The position numbers and the translations under genes are program-made. The notes beneath the pieces were generated by a model. It saw only the letters and a list, made by a program, of their open reading frames with translations, was not told where the DNA came from and ran no database searches. A DNA stretch of 64,000 bases from Hyphomicrobiales bacterium (GTDB lineage Bacteria; Pseudomonadota; Alphaproteobacteria; Rhizobiales; Rhizobiaceae). This document shows, piece after piece, positions 57,950-64,000 of this stretch. How positions within the stretch are numbered: the first letter of the stretch is position 1; each line of letters begins with the position of its first letter. The stretch is taken from NCBI GenBank assembly GCA_900468805.1, contig UEIF01000028.1, positions 29,842-93,841 on the forward strand. Reading direction: 5' to 3'.

Positions 57950-58369
57950 TTATTCGTCCCGGTAAACCTTTTCGCGGCGCTCGTGGCGTTCCTGCGCCTC
58001 GATCGACAGCGTGGCGATCGGGCGGGCGTCGAGACGCTTGAGGCCGATCGGTTCGCCGGTTTCCTCACAATAGCCGTAGGTGCCATCTTCAATGCGCTGC
58101 AGCGCTGCGTCGATCTTGGAGATCAGCTTTCTCTGACGGTCACGGGCGCGAAGTTCGATAGCCCGGTCGGTTTCAGAGGATGCACGGTCTGCGAGGTCAG
58201 GATGGTTTGCGCTTTCTTCTGCCAGATGGTCGAGAGTTTCGCGCGCTTCTCTAAGGATGTCGTTTCTCCACGCGACCAGTTTGCCTCTGAAGTAAGCCCG
58301 CTGGTTCGTGTTCATGAACTCCTCGTCTTCCGAGGGAGCATAATTGCTAAGATCGATCTTCTCACTCAA
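57950..58369 (-). CDS. dksA: RNA polymerase-binding transcription factor DksA
   Basis: A 139-residue DksA. TTG 58369 is the likely start because AGGAG lies eight bases upstream; an ATG at 58390 would only add seven residues. The coiled-coil (WRNDILREARETLDHLAEES, ETDRAIELRARDRQRKLISK) carries the acidic tip that enters the RNA polymerase secondary channel. Of the four zinc-finger cysteines, only the first (TYGYCEETGEP) remains; the others read Thr, Ser and Ala-like residues, as in other alphaproteobacterial DksA. A palindrome lies upstream. Confidence 0.93.
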   Translation of the reverse strand: MSEKIDLSNYAPSEDEEFMNTNQRAYFRGKLVAWRNDILREARETLDHLAEESANHPDLADRASSETDRAIELRARDRQRKLISKIDAALQRIEDGTYGYCEETGEPIGLKRLDARPIATLSIEAQERHERREKVYRDE

Positions 58370-58452
58370 CGCGATTCTCCTGAAGAACATCTCATCTGGC
58401 CGGCTGTATATCCCAAGCGCTAGCCGTGATTCAAGCCAAAATAGACAGGTAA

Positions 58453-58470
58453 ACAGATTTTTAAATCTGT
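58453..58470. promoter_or_regulatory. Palindrome in the dksA promoter region
   Basis: ACAGATTT (58453-58460) and AAATCTGT (58463-58470) form a perfect inverted repeat with a 2-base spacer in an AT-rich stretch about 90 bases before the dksA start. It may be an operator. Confidence 0.35.
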
Positions 58471-58645
58471 CACAAATTTTAGCTAACAGTCTATTTTCCC
58501 ATCATTATTCCGAACAGAAATTTTTGCTTCGCCTTCAAAATGCCGTGTTGGGACCGTGCTTTTGCGCCGTTGGAGCCTTCGGACGGTTGACGTTGCCGGA
58601 TCGCAACCGCTACTGAAAAGGCTCCGTTAGAAGCTGGATTTGCCC

Positions 58646-59140
58646 ATGGCCGCCCTCCTGCCTCCGCCCAACCGGATCTATCTCCTTCGTCATGCCGAAG
58701 CCGCGTGGGCCGAGCCCGGACAGCGCGATTTCGACCGCCCGCTGAACCAGAAGGGTTTCGGCGATGCCGAGATCGTCGCCGACCGCGCCGCCGACAAGGG
58801 CTACCGTCCGGACGTCCTGATCAGCTCGACCGCGCTTCGCTGCCGTGATACCGCCGAGGCCGTGCATCGCGCCATGGGCGAAACGCTCGACATGCGCTTC
58901 GTCGACACGCTCTACAACGCCTCGGTCGATACATATCTCGAAATCATCGATGCGCAGGATGCGGGCACCGTCATGCTCGTCGGCCACAACCCGACCATGG
59001 AGCAAGCCCTGCAGGCGCTGATCGGCCAAGAGGCGATGGTCGCCGCGTTGCCGACCGGCTTCCCGACCGCAGGTCTTGCCGTCATCGATCACGATGCGTC
59101 GGCCTCTATCTGGCGACTGGTCGATTTCGTTATCGATTAG
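58646..59140 (+). CDS. sixA: SixA-type phosphohistidine phosphatase
   Basis: A 164-residue histidine phosphatase. RIYLLRHAEAAW holds the catalytic RHA, SSTALRCRDTAEAVHRAMGE the second Arg, and VMLVGHNPTMEQALQALIG the second His. SixA removes phosphate from histidine on phosphotransfer proteins. Potential targets here are phosphorelay or PTS proteins; cckA lies nearby, but a link is speculation. ATG 58646 is preferred over TTG 58640. About 75 bases later begins the YcjX-like gene. Confidence 0.9.
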   Translation: MAALLPPPNRIYLLRHAEAAWAEPGQRDFDRPLNQKGFGDAEIVADRAADKGYRPDVLISSTALRCRDTAEAVHRAMGETLDMRFVDTLYNASVDTYLEIIDAQDAGTVMLVGHNPTMEQALQALIGQEAMVAALPTGFPTAGLAVIDHDASASIWRLVDFVID

Positions 59141-59214
59141 AGCTTTTCGCGCCGCTTCTTTTTCAGGCAGCGGCCCTTCCCTATATTGCAGGCAGTGCCA
59201 TCAGGGATTCCGAT

Positions 59215-60690
59215 TTGCCGCCACGCCTGACATCCTTTGCCGACGATGCGCTGATCGCGCTGGACAATCTTGCAGACCGCGCCAGCGGTCTGGTCAATCC
59301 GACCATCCGGCTCGGCGTCACCGGACTTTCCCGTTCCGGCAAGACGGTCTTCATCTCCTCGCTGGTCCACAATCTCCTGCACGGTGGCCGCCTGCCGCTG
59401 TTCGAAGCGGTGCAGTCCGGTCGTGTTTCGGCTGTGCGTCTGGAGCCGCAGCCCGATGATGCAGTGCCGCGCTTCCAGTACGAGGATCATATCCGCGCGC
59501 TGGTGAAGGAGCGCATCTGGCCGGATTCCACCCGCGCGATTTCCGAGCTGCGCATCACGCTCGATTATCAAAGCGCCAGTTCCTGGACGCGCATGTTCTC
59601 GCCCGGCCGGCTGTCGATCGATATCGTCGATTATCCCGGCGAATGGCTGCTCGACCTGCCACTGCTCGGCAAGGACTTCCGTACCTTCAGCGAGGAAACG
59701 ATCGCACTTGCCGCAACCGGCATCCGCGCCGAACTGTCGAGCGGCTGGCTGGCCTTGACGAAGGCGACAGACATTACCGCCTCGGCAGATGAAATGGTGG
59801 CCCGCGACCTCGCAACCAGCTTTGCCGACTACCTGAAGGCCTGCAAGGCCGACGAGCGCTCGCTTTCCACCCTGCCGCCCGGCCGCTTCCTGTTGCCCGG
59901 CGATCTCGATGGGTCGCCTGCCCTTACCTTCGCCCCGCTTGCCCTGCCCCCGGACGGAAAGCCGGAGCGAGGTTCCCTTTGGGCGATGATGGAGCGGCGC
60001 TACGAGGCCTATAAGTCCGTCGTCGTCAAACCCTTCTTCCGGGAGCATTTCGCAAGGCTCGACCGGCAGATCGTGCTGGTCGATGCGCTGCAGGCCATGA
60101 ACCGCGGGCCCGAAGCCGTGCAGGATCTGGAGCGGGCGCTGACCGATGTGCTCGCCTGCTTCCGCCCCGGCAACAATTCCGTCCTCTCCTCGCTGCTCGG
60201 CCGTAGGATCGACCGCGTTCTGGTCGCCGCCACCAAGGCTGACCATCTGCACCACGAAAGCCACGACCGGCTGGATCGCCTGACGCGCCGTCTCGTCGAC
60301 CGCGCCATCGACCGTATCGGCATGGCCGGCGCCGGCATCGATGTCATGGCGCTAGCCTCCGTGCGCGCCACGCGGGAGGCAACTGTGCGCCGCGACGGCA
60401 ACGACCTGCCCGTCATCGTCGGAACACCCATCGCAGGCGAAAAGATTGCCGGCGAGATCTTCGACGGCGAGCGCAAGACGGCGATCTTCCCTGGCGATCT
60501 TCCGGAAAATCCCGAATCCCTGTTCGAGCGCATCGAGGCAGGCGACGCCTCGGTCGAGCTGCCCGACGTCAATGTCGTGCGCTTCCGCCCGCCACAGCTC
60601 GAGGAAACCGGCGGCGGTATCAAACTCTCCGTGCCGCATATCCGCCTCGACCGTGCCATGCAGTTCCTGTTCGGAGACCGCCTCGCATGA
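59215..60690 (+). CDS. ycjX: YcjX-like GTP/ATPase (DUF463)
   Basis: A 491-residue P-loop protein. The start is TTG 59215 with AGGGA upstream. GVTGLSRSGKTVFISSLVHN is Walker A, followed by RFQYEDHIRALVKERIWPDS, IVDYPGEWLLDLPLLGKDF (Walker B-like DYPGEW) and VLVAATKADHLHHESHDRL, the NKxD-like motif. DUF463/YcjX proteins are of unknown function, are linked to stress and often pair with YcjF. Its TGA overlaps the next ATG by four bases. Confidence 0.9.
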   Translation: MPPRLTSFADDALIALDNLADRASGLVNPTIRLGVTGLSRSGKTVFISSLVHNLLHGGRLPLFEAVQSGRVSAVRLEPQPDDAVPRFQYEDHIRALVKERIWPDSTRAISELRITLDYQSASSWTRMFSPGRLSIDIVDYPGEWLLDLPLLGKDFRTFSEETIALAATGIRAELSSGWLALTKATDITASADEMVARDLATSFADYLKACKADERSLSTLPPGRFLLPGDLDGSPALTFAPLALPPDGKPERGSLWAMMERRYEAYKSVVVKPFFREHFARLDRQIVLVDALQAMNRGPEAVQDLERALTDVLACFRPGNNSVLSSLLGRRIDRVLVAATKADHLHHESHDRLDRLTRRLVDRAIDRIGMAGAGIDVMALASVRATREATVRRDGNDLPVIVGTPIAGEKIAGEIFDGERKTAIFPGDLPENPESLFERIEAGDASVELPDVNVVRFRPPQLEETGGGIKLSVPHIRLDRAMQFLFGDRLA

Positions 60691-61766
60691 GCAAGCCGCC
60701 GATCGACCAGCCCAATCAGCCACGCCGCGCCCCCGCCGCCTTCACCTACGAGGAAGAGAACGCAGCGCCCGAAGCCCCGCGCGCCGAGCGCCGCAAGCCT
60801 GCGAGCTTCACGGGGGAGGTTGTGCTGACGCCTGACGAGGAAGATCCCTTCCTCAATCCGGAACAGGATCTGAGCCCGCTGCCGGTCGCAGCACCGCGCA
60901 AGCGCCGCACTTCGTTCGCCAGCATTGCCGCCGGCGCTTTCGGCATTCTTCTGTCGCTTGCCTTTGGCCTCTGGACCGATCGGTTGATCCGCGATCTCTT
61001 CAGTCGCGCCGACTGGCTGGGTTATACCGCGCTTGCTGTCCTGGCGATCGGCATCCTTGCCGTCATTGCTATCGTCATCCGGGAAACGGCGGGCATGATG
61101 CGGCTTGCCGCGGTGCAGATCATCAAGGCTGAAGCCGATGCCGCGATCGTTGAAACCCGGCCAGCGAAGGCTCGCGCGGTTATCGCTCGCCTGACGGGCC
61201 TTCTCGGCAACAAGCCCGAGACGGCAAAAGGTCGAGCCACGCTCAAGGAAACCGAGGGCGAGGTCATCGATCCCCCGCACTTGATTGCACTTGCCGAGCG
61301 CGAACTGCTCGCCCCGCTGGACCGGCGAGCCCGCGCGCTGATCGTCAACTCTGCAAAGCGCGTCTCGATCGTCACGGCCGTCAGCCCGCGCGCCATCGTC
61401 GACCTGCTCTATGTCCTCTATGAATCGGCGCGTCTCATCCGTGCCATGGCCGAGCTCTATGGCGGTCGTCCCGGCACGCTCGGCATGCTGAGATTGATGC
61501 GCGATGTACTCGCCCACCTCGCGGTGACCGGCTCGATTGCCGTCGGCGACAGCCTCGTGCAGCAGGTGCTGGGCCACGGGCTTGCCTCGAAGCTCTCGGC
61601 CCGACTCGGCGAAGGCGTCATCAACGGGCTGATGACGGCGCGCATCGGCATTGCCGCCATGGATCTCTGCCGTCCGCTGACGTTCCGGGCGTTGAAACGG
61701 CCGGGAATCGGCGATTTCATCGGTGACCTGACGCCCTCGATGACCGCGCGCAATGGTAATTCCTAA
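60687..61766 (+). CDS. ycjF: YcjF-like membrane protein (DUF697)
   Basis: A 359-residue protein with a proline-rich cytoplasmic N-terminus (about 80 residues), two membrane helices (residues about 75-100 and 113-135), and a C-terminal DUF697 domain (NSAKRVSIVTAVSPRAIVDL, GGRPGTLGMLRLMRDVLAHL). It is the usual partner of YcjX and coupled to it by the ATGA overlap. Its function is unknown; envelope or stress-linked roles are proposed for the pair. Confidence 0.88.
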   Translation: MSKPPIDQPNQPRRAPAAFTYEEENAAPEAPRAERRKPASFTGEVVLTPDEEDPFLNPEQDLSPLPVAAPRKRRTSFASIAAGAFGILLSLAFGLWTDRLIRDLFSRADWLGYTALAVLAIGILAVIAIVIRETAGMMRLAAVQIIKAEADAAIVETRPAKARAVIARLTGLLGNKPETAKGRATLKETEGEVIDPPHLIALAERELLAPLDRRARALIVNSAKRVSIVTAVSPRAIVDLLYVLYESARLIRAMAELYGGRPGTLGMLRLMRDVLAHLAVTGSIAVGDSLVQQVLGHGLASKLSARLGEGVINGLMTARIGIAAMDLCRPLTFRALKRPGIGDFIGDLTPSMTARNGNS

Positions 61767-61917
61767 GCAAGACGCCAGATTTTGACATATTCATGCCTTT
61801 TTGCTTTGGACGCAAAAAATTCAAGCGGATTCAATGTGCTAAAGGCGCAACCTCAGAATCCTTGCCTTGCGAAAGCCCCTGTATTCCCACGCATTTCGGC
61901 GCCTCGGAAAGAAAGCA

Positions 61918-61925
61918 TTAACCAT
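61918..61925 (+). promoter_or_regulatory. Candidate CtrA-binding 8-mer TTAACCAT
   Basis: TTAACCAT lies 53 bases before the ATG of the secreted protein gene. Two GANTC (CcrM methylation) sites lie just upstream at 61828-61832 and 61856-61860, the combination seen at cell-cycle promoters. Confidence 0.45.
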
Positions 61926-61978
61926 TCTCCGGCAAAACTTCGTGCCAGTTCCCGAGTGGTGTTTGCCAAGGAAAATCC

Positions 61979-62530
61979 ATGTACTCGCGCAAGTTTCTTT
62001 TTGTATGCGGCCTGGCCGCCGCGGCATTGTCTCCGGTGGCAGACGTCACGTCCAATGCCTCTGCGGCGACCCGCGACAAGGCCTTCTTCGAATCCGTCTC
62101 CGGTACCTGGAAGGGTCCGGGCGAAATCGTCGCCGGCAAGTACAAGGGCACGAAATTCACGTGCAATCTTGTCGGATCGCCGGCCGATGATTCCCCCGCC
62201 GGCATCAAGCTCGACGGTACCTGCCGCGTCGGCGTCTTCAAGCAGCCGATGAGCGCCGTCATCTCGCAGTCCGGTTCCACCTACAAGGGCAAGTTCCTGG
62301 ACGGCGCTGAAGGCAAGGGCCTCGATATCGTCTCCGGCGCCGTCACCAACGACACCGTCGTCGTCGGCATCAATCGCTCAAAGCTGAACGGCGCGATGAT
62401 TGCCCGCGTTCGCGACGACAAGACCATGAACGTCACCGTTTCGGTCAAGGTCGAAAGCCAGATGATCCCTGTCATCGGCTTGACCCTGACCCGCCAGGTC
62501 GATGAAATGGCTGTGGGCTCGATCGAGTGA
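61979..62530 (+). CDS. Secreted hypothetical protein
   Basis: A 183-residue protein with a signal peptide (MYSRKFLFVCGLAAAALSP, then NASAAT). The mature part is beta-rich with regular repeats (GTWKGPGEIVAGKYKGTKFT, GTCRVGVFKQPMSAVISQSG) and two cysteines. It resembles a small periplasmic barrel of unknown function, and no family was recognised. It is followed by an intrinsic terminator, so it is a single-gene unit. The upstream TTAACCAT suggests cell-cycle control. Confidence 0.75.
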   Translation: MYSRKFLFVCGLAAAALSPVADVTSNASAATRDKAFFESVSGTWKGPGEIVAGKYKGTKFTCNLVGSPADDSPAGIKLDGTCRVGVFKQPMSAVISQSGSTYKGKFLDGAEGKGLDIVSGAVTNDTVVVGINRSKLNGAMIARVRDDKTMNVTVSVKVESQMIPVIGLTLTRQVDEMAVGSIE

Positions 62531-62573
62531 GGAAGTTGCCGTAAGTCGCTGATTGCGAGTAAATTTTCCTGAG

Positions 62574-62595
62574 GCGGCGGTTTTCCGCCGCTTTT
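62574..62595 (+). terminator. Intrinsic terminator of the secreted protein gene
   Basis: GCGGCGG (62574-62580) pairs with CCGCCGC (62585-62591), a 7-bp stem with loop TTTT, followed by TTTT. Confidence 0.85.
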
Positions 62596-62665
62596 GCGTT
62601 TCAGGCGTGGGGAACCATGAGCATCGTCCCAGGTTGTGTGCGAACGAACAACGTGGAGATCGATC

Positions 62666-63289
62666 GTGCCCCTCAAAGCCGTTGCCCTCAATGCCACCCT
62701 GAAATCGAGCGGCGGTGAGCCCTCCTCAACCGACCGGATGCTGTCGCTCATTGCCGAGGCAATGCGCAAGGAAGACGTCGAGACCGAAACGATCCGCCTC
62801 GCCGATCACAACATCCTGCCCGGTGTCACCTCCGATGAGGGACCGGGCGATGCCTGGCCCGATATTCGCAAGACGATCCTCGACGCCGATATCCTCATCC
62901 TCGGCACGCCCATCTGGATGGGCCAGCCCTGCAGTGTCGCAAAGCGCGCCTTGGAACGCATGGATGCATTTCTGGAAGAAAAAGATGAGCAAGGCCGCAT
63001 GATCTCTTACGGACGGGTCGCGGCCGTCGCCGTTGTTGGCAATGAGGACGGTGCCCATCATGTCTCGGCGGAACTCTATCAGGCGTTGAACGATGTCGGC
63101 TTCACTATCCCCGCCAATGCTGTGGCTTACTGGGTGGGCGAAGCCATGGGCAGCACCAATTTCGTCGATCTCGACGACGTGCCTGAAGTGGTCACGACGA
63201 CGGTCGACATGCTGGCGCGCAACACGGCTCATCTGGCCGGGCTGCTCAAGGAGAAGCAGTATCCAGGCGAGGACGATAGCGGCGGCTGA
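62666..63289 (+). CDS. Flavodoxin-like NAD(P)H-dependent FMN reductase family protein
   Basis: A 207-residue protein with a flavodoxin-like fold. PLKAVALNATLKSSGGEPSS is the phosphate-binding loop, DADILILGTPIWMGQPCSVA the second FMN loop, and VAAVAVVGNEDGAHHVSAEL the third. It probably reduces quinones, azo compounds or metals with NAD(P)H. GTG 62666 has GGAG seven bases upstream and is preferred over the GTG at 62636. It is a single gene. Confidence 0.85.
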   Translation: MPLKAVALNATLKSSGGEPSSTDRMLSLIAEAMRKEDVETETIRLADHNILPGVTSDEGPGDAWPDIRKTILDADILILGTPIWMGQPCSVAKRALERMDAFLEEKDEQGRMISYGRVAAVAVVGNEDGAHHVSAELYQALNDVGFTIPANAVAYWVGEAMGSTNFVDLDDVPEVVTTTVDMLARNTAHLAGLLKEKQYPGEDDSGG

Positions 63290-63343
63290 ATATTGGATCC
63301 GCCAAAAACACATGCGGCCGACAACATCCGAAGACATGAAAAA

Positions 63344-63361
63344 AGCCCGCTTTTGCGGGCT
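63344..63361 (-). terminator. Intrinsic terminator of the 23-residue gene
   Basis: AGCCCGC and GCGGGCT form a perfect 7-bp stem with loop AAAA in the minus transcript, followed by TTTTT (63339-63343 read in reverse). It lies 20 bases after the small gene's stop. Confidence 0.85.
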
Positions 63362-63381
63362 AATTTCGATTGTTTCAAAGG

Positions 63382-63453
63382 TTATCGGCTGTTTTTGTTG
63401 ATCTGTTCGCCAGCCTTGACGTGATGTTCGTGTGAACCGCCTTGGTTTGCCAC
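63382..63453 (-). CDS. Very small protein (23 residues), KGG-like
   Basis: A 24-codon frame starting at GTG 63453 and ending TAA 63382, product MANQGGSHEHHVKAGEQINK plus NSR. AAGGAGA lies seven bases upstream, an almost ideal Shine-Dalgarno, and an intrinsic terminator follows 20 bases after the stop, so the whole unit is about 120 bases. The GG-x-HEHHVKAG composition resembles short stress-induced KGG-type peptides, but that family name is a guess. It is too short for standard gene finding and lies alone between the flavodoxin-like gene and the alcohol dehydrogenase gene. Confidence 0.65.
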   Translation of the reverse strand: MANQGGSHEHHVKAGEQINKNSR

Positions 63454-63608
63454 GATAGATTCTCCTTGAGGGATTTTGAGACAGCTTGACTGCCGTCTCG
63501 GTAAAAGAACCTCCCCGGCCCTTCATGGTCCTTACCTTAATATTTCGTGATTGCGTTGGGATCATTTCCGGCAGTGAGCAGTTCTACGACGGAGAAGAGG
63601 AGAATGTG

Positions 63609-64000
63609 ATGAAGGCGCTCACTTGGCACGGCAAGCATGACATACGCTGCGAAAGCGTTCCCGATCCCGAGATCGAGGATGGCCGCGACGCGATTATCAA
63701 GGTCACGGCCTGTGCGATCTGCGGCTCCGATCTTCACCTCTTCAACGGCGTCATGCCCGACATGCACAGCGGCGATATCATGGGCCATGAGACGATGGGT
63801 GAGGTCGTCGCACTCGGCAAGGACAATAGCAATCTCAAGATCGGCGACCGCGTCGTCGTTCCCTTTACCATTTCCTGCGGCGAATGCTTCTTCTGCAAAC
63901 GAGGCTTCTTTTCGGGCTGCGAACGCTCCAATCCCGATCCCGCCAAGGTCACAAAGATGTGGGGGAATTCCCCGGCCGGCCTGTTCGGCTATACGCATCT
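63609..64000 (+). CDS. Zinc-dependent alcohol dehydrogenase (partial, C-terminus outside window)
   Basis: The frame is open from ATG 63609 to the window end, 130 codons. GAGGAG lies seven bases upstream. The visible part has CAICGSDLHLFNGVMPDMHS (catalytic zinc Cys), GHETMGEVVALGKDNSNLKI (zinc-ligand His and Glu) and SCGECFFCKRGFFSGCERSN, the four cysteines of the structural zinc. It is a medium-chain dehydrogenase related to the glutathione-independent formaldehyde or threonine dehydrogenase group. The substrate cannot be set from this half. Confidence 0.9.
   Translation, partial: MKALTWHGKHDIRCESVPDPEIEDGRDAIIKVTACAICGSDLHLFNGVMPDMHSGDIMGHETMGEVVALGKDNSNLKIGDRVVVPFTISCGECFFCKRGFFSGCERSNPDPAKVTKMWGNSPAGLFGYTH

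Overview
The window is about 64 kb of high-GC alphaproteobacterial chromosome, almost certainly from Rhizobium or a close relative in the Rhizobiaceae. The evidence is the split PurS/PurQ/PurL enzyme set, a CckA hybrid kinase, a DksA that has lost most of its zinc-finger cysteines, DUF1127 and MocR-type genes, rhizobial compound intergenic repeats, a recA promoter with a GTTC-N7-GTTC-like box, and CtrA-type TTAACCAT motifs. No rRNA, tRNA, CRISPR array, prophage, integrase or insertion sequence was found. The content looks like core chromosome.

Layout. 1-9.1 kb: partial AsmA/DUF3971 envelope protein, peroxiredoxin Bcp, a DUF455 ferritin-like protein, an M23 peptidase, a DEAD-box helicase, a NUDIX hydrolase, TfoX-like and flavin-reductase proteins, a solute-binding protein and rpe. 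9.1-16.2 kb: two envelope proteins, purB, two membrane-protein genes, a small hydrolase and a PAS-GGDEF-EAL protein. 16.4-24.5 kb: a purine block (purC, purS, kptA, purQ, later purL) interrupted by a lipoprotein, a DUF1127 protein, a MocR regulator and a PagL-like deacylase, and ending in bolA. 24.6-34.3 kb: a membrane hydrolase-like protein, a tiny basic protein, grxD, two tandem Bcr/CflA efflux genes, hisC, two tandem inositol-monophosphatase family genes, ttcA and glsA. 34.3-43.5 kb: rpsD with a structured 3' region, a MarR/cupin pair with twin operators, a HerA-like ATPase, an MFS transporter, murI, a SpoU-type RNA methyltransferase, an FUSC transporter and a secreted protein. 43.6-53.8 kb: icd, a glutathione S-transferase, an AraC/LysE pair, alaS, recA and the pseudouridine genes psuK-psuG. 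53.8-64 kb: cckA, a FliO-like gene, dksA, sixA, YcjX/YcjF-like genes, a secreted protein, a flavodoxin-like reductase, a 23-residue small gene with its own terminator, and a partial zinc alcohol dehydrogenase.

Functional threads. De novo purine synthesis is the largest (purB, purC, purS, purQ, purL). Histidine synthesis may be represented by hisC facing IMPase-family genes, one of which could be the HisN-type phosphatase. BolA and the monothiol glutaredoxin GrxD lie about 2 kb apart. Cell-cycle control is suggested by cckA and by TTAACCAT boxes in front of an M23 peptidase gene and a secreted protein gene. No clearly new multi-gene system stands out. The most interesting signals are the RNA 2'-phosphotransferase gene inside the purine operon, two well-defined operator arrays (MocR and MarR), the structured region downstream of rpsD, and the 23-residue small protein unit.
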